Assembly: GCA_964418745.1 (NCBI GenBank)
Contig: CAYQMX010000006.1
Location: forward strand, 124,001 to 188,000
Direction of reading: 5' to 3'
Length of the DNA stretch: 64,000 nucleotides
Origin: Scleromatobacter sp964418745
GTDB taxonomy: Bacteria; Pseudomonadota; Gammaproteobacteria; Burkholderiales; Burkholderiaceae_C
In this document: positions 37,067-44,966 of the stretch, one piece after another
Position numbering within the stretch: position 1 is the stretch's first letter
How the letters are laid out: each line of letters starts with the position of its first letter
The notes under the pieces: model-generated
The model's input: the letters and a program-made list of their open reading frames with translations, nothing else
Told to the model about the DNA's origin: nothing
Database searches by the model: none
Translations under genes and position numbers: made by a program

Positions 37067-38553
37067 TGACGATGTCCCCTTCCAAAGCCTCCGTTCGCGG
37101 CGCGCTCGCCGCTGCAGTCGTACTGGCCGCGTCCGGCTGTGCCGTCGGCCCGGACTATCGCCGTCCTGAGCTGCCAGCTGCGCAGCACTACACCGAGGCG
37201 GCGACCGAGGCGCGGCTGCAGTCGGATCGGCAGGTAGCCCCCGCCGATCTGCCGCAAACCTGGTGGGCGTTGTACCGCTCGCCGGCGCTCGACGAACTGG
37301 TGCGTGCCGGCCTGGCCAACAACCCGAGCGTCGCGTCGGCGCAGGCCGTGCTCCAGGTCGCGATCGAGAATCGACGCGCCCAGCAAGCGGCATTCTTCCC
37401 GACGGTCGGTGTCGCCTACACGGCAGCACGCCAGAAGGTTGCGGCTCCGCTGGCCAGCCCGCTTGCATCGAACGCCGATCTGTTCAACCTGCACACTGCG
37501 CAGGTCGATGTTTCGTACACGCCGGACCTGTTCGGGCTCAACCGGCGCCAGGTCGAATCGCTCAAGGCGCAGGAAGACAGCCAGCGCTGGAACGTCGAGG
37601 CCACCTACCTGACGCTGAGTTCGAACCTGGTCGTTGCCGCCATCACCGAGGCGGGCCTGCGTGCCCAGGCCGATGCGACGCGGCGCTCGATCGAGCTCCA
37701 GTCCGACATCCTGCAGCGCTTCCGCACGCTGCAAGCGATGGGGCAGAACTCGACGCTGGACGTCGCACAACAGGAGGCGCAGCTCGCTTCGCTGGAGGCG
37801 AGCCTGCCACCCTTGGAGAAGCAACTCGCGCTTCAGCGCGACCAGCTCAAGGCGCTGAGCGGCGTGCTGCCCGATGCGCCGCTCGCCGAGTTCAGGCTCG
37901 ACCAGCTGACGTTGCCCGAGCCTCTGCCGCTGACGCTGCCATCCACGCTCGTCGAGCATCGGCCAGACGTGCTTGCCGCCGAGGAGCAACTGCGCTCGGC
38001 GAGCGCCGACATCGGCGTGGCCACTGCCAACCGCTTGCCCGAGGTGGCCTTGGGTGTGAACTCGTGGGGCTCGTCGGCATCGTCGTTGGCCAAGCTGTTC
38101 TCGCCGGGCACCACGTTCTGGACGCTGGCCGGCAGCGTCGGCCAGACAGTCTTCGACGGCGGCGCCTTGAAACACCGCGAATCGGCGGCCCGCGCGGCTT
38201 ACGACCAGGCGGCGGCGCAATACAAGGCGACCGTCATCAACGCCTTCCAGAACGTCGCCGATGCGCTCCAGGCCATAGCCGCGGACGCCGCGACGCTGGC
38301 CGCCTCGCAGCGTACTCAGGACGCGGCGGAGCGCGCCATGGCGATCACGCGGCGACAGCTCGAGCTCGGCGACGCGAGCGCGCTCGCGGTGCTGTCGGCC
38401 GAGCAGAGTGTGCAGCAGGCAACCCTGGCCACCGTGGAGGCGCGGGCGAACCGCCTCGCCGACGCCGCGGCGCTATTCCAGGCGCTCGGTGGCGGATGGT
38501 GGAACCGCCCAGCGGACGCGATGCAGGCTTCAGGGCGTGTCTCCGCTGATTGA
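37063..38553 (+). CDS. Outer-membrane efflux channel, NodT/TolC-type lipoprotein
   Basis: A 496-residue outer-membrane factor. The lipobox is LAASGCAVGPDY with the acylated Cys near residue 26, followed by YRRPELP, a standard start for NodT/OprM-type channels. Two repeats of long helices and short beta strands follow (for example LRSASADIGVATANRLPEVALG and TVFDGGALKHRESAARAAY). It overlaps the RND gene by 4 bp and completes the efflux complex. Confidence 0.93.
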   Translation: MMTMSPSKASVRGALAAAVVLAASGCAVGPDYRRPELPAAQHYTEAATEARLQSDRQVAPADLPQTWWALYRSPALDELVRAGLANNPSVASAQAVLQVAIENRRAQQAAFFPTVGVAYTAARQKVAAPLASPLASNADLFNLHTAQVDVSYTPDLFGLNRRQVESLKAQEDSQRWNVEATYLTLSSNLVVAAITEAGLRAQADATRRSIELQSDILQRFRTLQAMGQNSTLDVAQQEAQLASLEASLPPLEKQLALQRDQLKALSGVLPDAPLAEFRLDQLTLPEPLPLTLPSTLVEHRPDVLAAEEQLRSASADIGVATANRLPEVALGVNSWGSSASSLAKLFSPGTTFWTLAGSVGQTVFDGGALKHRESAARAAYDQAAAQYKATVINAFQNVADALQAIAADAATLAASQRTQDAAERAMAITRRQLELGDASALAVLSAEQSVQQATLATVEARANRLADAAALFQALGGGWWNRPADAMQASGRVSAD

Positions 38554-38604
38554 CGGCCAGCGAGTGCGGGCGCCAAATCCATTCAACGACATCGATTCAT
38601 TGCC

Positions 38605-39030
38605 ATGCACATCGAACGACACGAGACCGGCCCGCGCTTCAGTGAGATGACGATCGCCACCTTCGGCGACAGCAAGCTGATCTTCATCGCCGGCCAGGTT
38701 GCCGAGAACACGTCGCTGGACATCGGCGGCCAGACGCGCGAGGTGTTGGGCTTCATCGACCGACTGTTGGAGCACGTAGGGGCGCGCCGGGAACACATCG
38801 TGTCCGCACGCATCTACCTGGCTTCGGTTGGCGACTACGCAGAGATGAACGCGGTCTGGGACGACTGGGTAGTACCCGGCCACACCCCCGCGCGCGTGAC
38901 GATCGGCGCCAAGCTGATCAACAGCGCCTACAAGGTCGAGATCGAGGCCACCGCGGCATTCACGCCGGGCGAGGATCACGCGCATGACGACAACTGCGTC
39001 AAGCCCCACTCTGACGCCGACCTGCGCTGA
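38605..39030 (+). CDS. RidA/YjgF/UK114 family protein
   Basis: A 141-residue protein of the Rid superfamily, which hydrolyses reactive enamine/imine intermediates of PLP enzymes in its archetype. Family phrases are LIFIAGQVAENTSLDIGGQT, VLGFIDRLLEHVGA and VSARIYLASVGDY. The substrate-binding Arg of RidA falls in TPARVTIGAKL. The His/Asp-rich tail (EDHAHDDNCVKPHSDAD) is unusual and might bind metal, fitting its place 51 bp after the metal-efflux operon. Confidence 0.85.
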   Translation: MHIERHETGPRFSEMTIATFGDSKLIFIAGQVAENTSLDIGGQTREVLGFIDRLLEHVGARREHIVSARIYLASVGDYAEMNAVWDDWVVPGHTPARVTIGAKLINSAYKVEIEATAAFTPGEDHAHDDNCVKPHSDADLR

Positions 39031-39120
39031 CCTCGAACCCGCTGACGCTGCCTGTTCTCGATCGCAGGGTGCACAAGCGACGGGCAGTTCGCCTCGATTG
39101 CCTTGCGGTGCGCGGTTCGC

Positions 39121-41037
39121 TCAGAGCCCGACCCTCGCCCCCAGCTCGACGATGCGGTTCGGTGGCAGCCGGAAGAACGCAGTCGCGTCGTTCTCGTTGC
39201 GGTGCATCCAGGCGTAGAGGTACCGCCAGACGGGGTTCAGGCGGCCGTCCTCCTGATCGCCCGCGGTGATTGAAATCTGCGAAAGGAAGAAGCTCGTCTG
39301 CATCGGATCGAAGCCTTCGCCGTCGAGCGTGATTCCTGCCAGCGCAGCGGGGATATCGGGCTGCTGCATGAAGCCGTAGCGCAGGACGATGTGATGGAAG
39401 CCATGCCCCAGCGATCGCGTCTCGGCGTGTCCGGCTCCGCGGATGCGAGGCACGTGCGCGGTCTCGACGCTCAGGATCACGATCCGCTCATGCAGGACAT
39501 GGAAATGCTTGGCACTGTGCAGCATCGCGACCGGCACGACGTCCACCCGGCGCGAGAGATAGACGGCCGTTCCCTCGACCTTGCGCTCGTTGTCTACCGT
39601 CTCGATGAACAGTGACAGCGGAATCGTCTCCCGTTCGACGTGGCGGACCATCGCCTCATGGCCCAGGCGCCAGGCCCGCATCAGTGCGAAGACAAGGGCC
39701 GCGGCAACCAGCGGAACCCATCCGCCCTCGACGATCTTGGTGAGGTTGGCGCCCACGAAGGCCGCGTCGACGACGATCAACGCCCCCGCGATCGGAACTG
39801 CAAGAAAGAGGGACCATCCCCACTGCTCACGCATGACCTTGTAGAGCAGCAACGTGGTCAGCAGCATCGTCAGCGAGACGGCCGTCCCGAACGCCGCGGC
39901 GAGCCGGTCGGACGAGCCGAAGCTGACTGCGAGGAGGAGAGTCAATACCATCAGCATCCAGTTCACCGCTGCGACGTAGATCTGGCCATAGCCTTCCGCC
40001 GACGTCTGCGTCACGTTCAGGCGCGGACACAGACCGAGCTGGATCGCCTGTCGGGTCATCGAGAACACGCCGCTGATGATCGACTGGCTGGCGATGATCG
40101 TCGCCACCGTCGCAAGGGCTACCAGTGGCAAACTGGCCCAGGCCGGCCCGAGGAGGAAGAACGGATTGCCGCCCGCAGGCACGCTGCCAGCGGCGACCAG
40201 GGCCGTCTGGCCCGCGTAGTTCAGCAGCAACATCGGCAGGACCACCGCATACCAGCCGACACGGATGGGACGCGCGCCGAAATGCCCCATGTCGGCATAC
40301 AGCGCCTCGGCGCCCGTAGCGCTCAGGAAGACCGCCCCGAGCACCGTGAAGCCCTTGAATCCGTGGCTGGCGAGGTACGCCAGTCCGTAGCGCGGATCGA
40401 GCGCAAGCAGGACGGCGGGATGACCGATGATCCCGTGCAGTCCGAGCGCGCCGATGGTGAGGAACCAGACCGCCATCACGGGCCCGAACAAGCGACCAAT
40501 CGTTGCCGTTCCCTGGCGCTGGAGAACGAACAATCCAAACAGGATCGTGACGGCCAGTGGCAGGACATAGGGCGCAACAACTGGAGCGGGCTCCTTCAAG
40601 CCCTCTAACGCGCTCAACACCGAGATCGCCGGCGTGATCGCCCCGTCTCCGTACAGCAGCGCAGCGCCGAGCATGCCAAGCACGACAAGGGCAGGCCGAG
40701 TCTTTCCTTTCAAGGCCAGACGAGCCATCAGGGCGAGGATGCCGCCCTCGCCATCGTTGTCGGCGCGCATGACGAGGGCAACGTATTTCACGGACGTGGT
40801 GATGATCAACGTCCAGACGATCAACGAGAACATGCCCAGCGCGACGGCGGGCGTCGCGCCGCCGGCCCATTCCAGCGCGGTCTTCAGCGTGTAGAGCGGG
40901 CTTGTCCCGATGTCGCCGTAGACCACGCCGAGGGCGCCAAGCAGCAGCGCGCCCAGCGGTCCAGAGGCTTCGAGCGGGTGTGAGGCGGCGTCGTGGCCAG
41001 GAGCCGTCGTGAGGGCAGGCGCTTGGGTGTCAGGCAT
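39121..41037 (-). CDS. kup: Kup-type potassium uptake transporter
   Basis: A 638-residue K+ transporter of the KUP/HAK/KT family with about 12 membrane helices and a cytosolic C-terminal part. The hallmark LGALGVVYGDIGTSPLYTLK segment is near residue 30. RFFGPVMAVWF-type and GALFLSATGAEALYADMGHFG-like phrases follow. ATG 41037 (MPDTQAP) was chosen; an upstream in-frame ATG at 41139 adds Arg-rich non-family sequence. It is convergent with the ridA gene. Kup systems take up potassium at low pH or osmotic stress. Confidence 0.93.
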   Translation of the reverse strand: MPDTQAPALTTAPGHDAASHPLEASGPLGALLLGALGVVYGDIGTSPLYTLKTALEWAGGATPAVALGMFSLIVWTLIITTSVKYVALVMRADNDGEGGILALMARLALKGKTRPALVVLGMLGAALLYGDGAITPAISVLSALEGLKEPAPVVAPYVLPLAVTILFGLFVLQRQGTATIGRLFGPVMAVWFLTIGALGLHGIIGHPAVLLALDPRYGLAYLASHGFKGFTVLGAVFLSATGAEALYADMGHFGARPIRVGWYAVVLPMLLLNYAGQTALVAAGSVPAGGNPFFLLGPAWASLPLVALATVATIIASQSIISGVFSMTRQAIQLGLCPRLNVTQTSAEGYGQIYVAAVNWMLMVLTLLLAVSFGSSDRLAAAFGTAVSLTMLLTTLLLYKVMREQWGWSLFLAVPIAGALIVVDAAFVGANLTKIVEGGWVPLVAAALVFALMRAWRLGHEAMVRHVERETIPLSLFIETVDNERKVEGTAVYLSRRVDVVPVAMLHSAKHFHVLHERIVILSVETAHVPRIRGAGHAETRSLGHGFHHIVLRYGFMQQPDIPAALAGITLDGEGFDPMQTSFFLSQISITAGDQEDGRLNPVWRYLYAWMHRNENDATAFFRLPPNRIVELGARVGL

Positions 41038-41399
41038 CCGGGTTCTCAAGTCATGACAATGAGTCGCTGCAAGGCGCGGTCCGGTGCCTGCCCGCCCGCT
41101 CGCACTACCGAGGCGCAGACGAAGCGTCACCAGTTTCAATTCGTCCCGGCTTTCGCCAGTCGACCGGCCTCCCGCGCGCCGGACGCATGGAGTATCGCGC
41201 GCGCCGCCGGCGCTTCCAACGCCGTGCCCGCATGGACTTCCACCAGCGCTCCGTCTTGCGGAGGCGCACGCGATCTCGGCGGTGCTGTTCCGCGTAGCGA
41301 AGATTGGCCCACCGCGAAGCAGCGCATGGCTGCTGGATGCTCAAGAGCAGCCGCGTGTAGCTTGAGTGGTCAAGGCCGCAATCGCATAGCTGACGTGCA
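41038..41399. other. Intergenic region upstream of kup
   Basis: No supported gene. It should contain the kup promoter on the minus strand, but no near-consensus boxes stand out. Confidence 0.4.
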
Positions 41400-41753
41400 T
41401 CAGCGGTAGCGAGCAAGCTGGGACTTCGCGCAGGCGTCGAGGAACGCGAATTCGGCTACCGACGCACCTTTGAACCAGCGGTGTCCGGTCGCCTCTGCAG
41501 AGCCTCGACCGACAGAGTGGAGGGCTGAAGCGAGCACTCCTCTGACAAAGGCTGCCATCTTCTGGAGCTTGACAGGTGAGCTGCTGCAGAACCCGAGCGG
41601 AACGCTGTATCGGCCTGCCGCAGGTACCGTCCAGTGAACCATTGCCACTCCATAGACACCTGGCACCAGGAGGGCCTCAAAGGACTCTTGTGCCGCCCTG
41701 TAAGGGGCGAAGACACACTTGCCACGGTAGTGGGTGTCCGCGGCTGCGTGCAC
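41400..41753 (-). CDS. Hypothetical protein, possibly a remnant
   Basis: A 117-residue frame from ATG 41753. Composition is protein-like: hydrophobic and aromatic residues are well spread, and third-position G/C is moderately high (about two thirds) but lower than in neighbours. Phrases include YRAAQESFEALLVPGVYG and KMAAFVRGVLASAL. No family is recognised. No ribosome site is evident. It lies alone between kup and the reductase-kinase gene and may be part of a degraded gene. Confidence 0.35.
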   Translation of the reverse strand: MHAAADTHYRGKCVFAPYRAAQESFEALLVPGVYGVAMVHWTVPAAGRYSVPLGFCSSSPVKLQKMAAFVRGVLASALHSVGRGSAEATGHRWFKGASVAEFAFLDACAKSQLARYR

Positions 41754-41907
41754 ACGGGTGCTTTGCTTCTGGCTCGTGAGGCGAAGCCTTGAAGGCCGCT
41801 TTCCTGGTCTCCACGTAACGATGGATTGGCCGGCATTGCTCCCGGACGACGCGGACGAGCTGCCCCAACGTCGAAAGTCGACCGCCCAAGCGACCCGAAG
41901 TCGCCGA

Positions 41908-44397
41908 TCATTCGGGCAAGGCCAGGATTTCTCCCAGTCGTTCTGCGCGCATCAGCACGCCGGGCAGCCAGGTTTGGGCGCGCACGCGATCCAGCATAAG
42001 GTAGCTGGGCAGTCGCGTGGCCAGGAAAGTCTGCAGGGCCAGGCGGAGTCCAGCCTCCCAGCGCAGTGGATCGATCGACGCGTCGACCGCGTTTTCGAGC
42101 GCGTGTCGATGTGCATCGCTCGCCCGAGTCAGCGCGTCGCCAGCGTCGTCCAGCGGCAGCACGTAGCACAGCAACTCGACGAGGTCTGTCTGGGGCAATG
42201 CGACCGTTGCCAGCTCCCAGTCGTAGGCGCACAAGCGCAAGGTTCCGTGCTCTCGGCGGAAGCAAAGGTTGCGTGGATTGAAGTCGTTGTGGATCAACGT
42301 CGATGGCATCCGCAAGGCCTCGTCCTGCAATGGCTGCAGGCTCGAGACAGCACGCCGTTGCCAGTGCAGGAGCCGATCCCCTCCGCGCTCGCGCAGGGCG
42401 TCTGCGACGAAGTCAGAGAGCGCTTCCCACAGCGGCGCTGCCTTCGCGTGATCGCCGGGCAGCGCCAGCCAGCGTCGCGACCGCAGGTCGTCGGCGCGCG
42501 ACCATCCGACGGCATGGATCGAGCCCAGGTCGCGCGCCGCCGTCTCCAGATGCTGCAGCGACCACCGCTGCGGATGCGATGCGCTGTCGAACAGCTCGGC
42601 CGAGGACAGGTCCTCCATTGCGATGGCCGCGTGGCCCGAGCGGCCATGGGCGCCCAGCGCCCAGGTCATGGGCGCATGACGACGAAGGCGGACGTCGGCA
42701 ATGCGTGCCACCCACTGCTCGCGGACGCCGCCATACCGGTGTGGAAGGTTCTCCGCGTGGCGCGTGAACCACCGACCCAGCGCCGGATCGAGATCGCCTG
42801 CCACGCCATGCAGGGCGGCATCCATCGCGGCGTCGCTGGCGTGGATCTTGAGCACCAACGGTCGCGCGCACAATGCGGGCAGATCGCGACCCGAAGATCG
42901 CGGCCGGCATCGCCAGAGTCCTACCGTCTGGCCGTCCTGCAGTGCAGCGAGCTCGCTGAGCATCGCGCCTCCTGCCGCCATGCGCTCCGGTTCGATCCAG
43001 GATGCCCCCGTCGCATCGCCGACGCGAGGCATTCGGCGGCACCAGTCCTCAACGCTGAACGACAGGCTCGGCGAGCGCCTGGCGATCGACGGCACGCCCA
43101 GCGCATCCAGGTAGCGCGCCACCAGCGCCCCGTCGAGGCGCGGAATGCGAATCCCCTGCGCCGCCAGCCACGCCTGTGAACGCAGCATGTCGATGCGATC
43201 GTCCATCGGCGCGAGAAACTCGGCGATGCCGGGCCGCCCTCCAGGATGCCTCGCGGGTGACGCCAGGAAGCGCTTGATCGCGTGCAGCTCCGGCGCTCGC
43301 TGCGCGGCATGTCTCCGGATCCACTCGAGCCAGGCTTCGAGCGGGACGCGATCGATCCGTCGCCCGCACCGGACGGACAGCGCCAGCACCAGTTCGCGCC
43401 ATGCGCGCGGCTCGTCGTGTCGCAGATGCAACGTCCACGGCGCGAACGCGCGGGCAGTGCCAGCCGCTAGCGCGCGGCACATCGCCTGCGCCGCGACGTC
43501 GACCGGAACACCATCGAAGAACCAGTCGACATCGGCGGTGACTCCTGCGTGCAGCGTGCCCACCAGCAAGCGCGAGATGAGGTCGCTTTGGGCGCCTCGC
43601 CCGGTCCGCGAATCGCCGCACAGCAGCCCCAGCCGTAGCACGGCGATCGGCAGGCCGCGACGCGCCGCCTCACGTACCAGCCCTTCCGCGACCCCCTTCG
43701 CCCGTGCATAGGGCAGCGCCAGCCTAAGGAGGTGGTCGGTGACATCCGTATTCTCGCTGACTCGCATGTGCCGGCCGGCCTCGTCCGGATCCAGGTAGGC
43801 CACCGCCAGCGTCGAGGCCACGTAGATCGCCTTGGCCGGACCCAGGCAGGCCAGTCGAAGAATCTCCCGCGTGCCGACGACGTGACTGGCGCGCAGGTGC
43901 GCATAGGGCTTGACCCAGCTCACCTCCGCGCCCGCATGCATGATCGTGTCCACGCGATGCGCCAGGCGCGCGAAGGACATCTCGTCCAACCCGAACCGGT
44001 CGAGTTCCAGGTCGCCGACCACCACATCGACGCGCGACGGCGACGCGACAAGCAGGCCCTGCTCGCCCATGCCGCGAAGCGCGGTGGCCACCCGATCTGC
44101 CGCATGCGAGACATCGTTGGCTCGGACAAGGCAGACGACCTCCAGGTCGCTGTCCTTCAGCAGCGTCGACAGGACATGACGGCCCAGGAAGCCCGTGGCA
44201 CCGGTCAACAGCACGCGAGACGGTCGGGCGGCCGGTTGGCGATGCGGACGGATATCGTCAGGCAAGTGCAGGTCGGCCTGCAGCCCGGTGCCATCCGGCT
44301 GCGGCCGTGCACGACGACGGGGACTTCCGGCCTCTGCCCGGGATTCGGGCGTCAACAGATGCGGCTCCTGCAGTTCCTGACTGTCTTTCGGGTTCAT
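41908..44397 (-). CDS. Fusion of a thioester-reductase-like SDR and an APH/choline-kinase-like phosphotransferase
   Basis: An 829-residue two-part protein. Residues about 60-400 are an extended SDR of the Lys2/thioester-reductase type: NAD(P) motif GATGFLG (66-72), then DxxLELDRFGL-like and HAGAEVSWVKPY segments and the catalytic Tyr230-x3-Lys234. Residues about 540-800 are an APH-fold kinase, with His703 in HNDFNPRN and a following DWE metal motif. The family knowledge suggests reduction of a carrier-bound acyl thioester (or oxidation of a lipid alcohol) and phosphorylation of an alcohol. It is the last gene of a four-gene operon with UbiA-like, dikinase and CarS-like genes; the start (ATG 44397) overlaps the UbiA stop by ATGA. 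The fusion is not one I recognise from a characterised pathway. Confidence 0.82.
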   Translation of the reverse strand: MNPKDSQELQEPHLLTPESRAEAGSPRRRARPQPDGTGLQADLHLPDDIRPHRQPAARPSRVLLTGATGFLGRHVLSTLLKDSDLEVVCLVRANDVSHAADRVATALRGMGEQGLLVASPSRVDVVVGDLELDRFGLDEMSFARLAHRVDTIMHAGAEVSWVKPYAHLRASHVVGTREILRLACLGPAKAIYVASTLAVAYLDPDEAGRHMRVSENTDVTDHLLRLALPYARAKGVAEGLVREAARRGLPIAVLRLGLLCGDSRTGRGAQSDLISRLLVGTLHAGVTADVDWFFDGVPVDVAAQAMCRALAAGTARAFAPWTLHLRHDEPRAWRELVLALSVRCGRRIDRVPLEAWLEWIRRHAAQRAPELHAIKRFLASPARHPGGRPGIAEFLAPMDDRIDMLRSQAWLAAQGIRIPRLDGALVARYLDALGVPSIARRSPSLSFSVEDWCRRMPRVGDATGASWIEPERMAAGGAMLSELAALQDGQTVGLWRCRPRSSGRDLPALCARPLVLKIHASDAAMDAALHGVAGDLDPALGRWFTRHAENLPHRYGGVREQWVARIADVRLRRHAPMTWALGAHGRSGHAAIAMEDLSSAELFDSASHPQRWSLQHLETAARDLGSIHAVGWSRADDLRSRRWLALPGDHAKAAPLWEALSDFVADALRERGGDRLLHWQRRAVSSLQPLQDEALRMPSTLIHNDFNPRNLCFRREHGTLRLCAYDWELATVALPQTDLVELLCYVLPLDDAGDALTRASDAHRHALENAVDASIDPLRWEAGLRLALQTFLATRLPSYLMLDRVRAQTWLPGVLMRAERLGEILALPE

Positions 44398-44966
44398 GAT
44401 CTCCCTTCCACTTCGTTGACCGGATCGGACTTCACCGCTTCGCCCGCGAGGTCCTGCGCGGCGATTCCCAGCCAGAGGAGCGCACCTCCTGCGAACTGCC
44501 ACCAGGCCAGGGGCCAGGATGCCGCCCCGATGGCTACCATCGCCGGATATTTCAGCGGTATCAGCGCCGCACGCACTCGGCGTGCCGTGCGCGGCAGAAC
44601 CGCATACACGCCTCCAAGTACCGCGCAGGTCGAAACGAACAACTCACCTTGCATCCGCAGGCGTGACATCGCCAGCACGCCGGCAGCCAGCAGCCCCGTG
44701 ACACAGGCAACTGTGACAAAGGCATCCCGATGCAGACTTCGTGGCAGCACGCGCGTCGGGTGCGCCATCGCGTCGTGGTTCGCATCCGCCAGGTCATCCC
44801 AGAGGCGGAACAGCAACAGCAGAAGACCGATCACAACCGCGCTGAACGCATCCGGACCAGCCAGTGCCGTCATCCCGAACCACAGCAACGCGATACGCAC
44901 CCTCGCCAGACGCTCGCGCCCGTACGCGATCAGGTCTCTAGTCAAGGATACGGACACGGCCGGCAT
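44394..44966 (-). CDS. Short UbiA-type prenyltransferase-like membrane protein
   Basis: A 190-residue membrane protein, shorter than usual UbiA enzymes (about 280-300). The first aspartate motif is visible at residues 57-65, WDDLADANHD, followed by HPTRVLPR, as in UbiA-family members that carry RxxDDxxDxxxDxxxHPxR. A second Asp motif is weak (AAQDLAGEAVKSD near the C-terminus). Four or five hydrophobic helices are present. The start at 44966 overlaps the upstream dikinase gene by 29 bp. It would transfer or modify a polyprenyl group on a membrane substrate; both substrates are unknown, and loss of activity is possible. Confidence 0.65.
   Translation of the reverse strand: MPAVSVSLTRDLIAYGRERLARVRIALLWFGMTALAGPDAFSAVVIGLLLLLFRLWDDLADANHDAMAHPTRVLPRSLHRDAFVTVACVTGLLAAGVLAMSRLRMQGELFVSTCAVLGGVYAVLPRTARRVRAALIPLKYPAMVAIGAASWPLAWWQFAGGALLWLGIAAQDLAGEAVKSDPVNEVEGRS

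Noticed and set aside
33968..37468. A 1166-codon minus-strand frame opposite the RND pump
   Set aside because: Shadow of the HME-RND gene, whose motifs and codon bias are clear.
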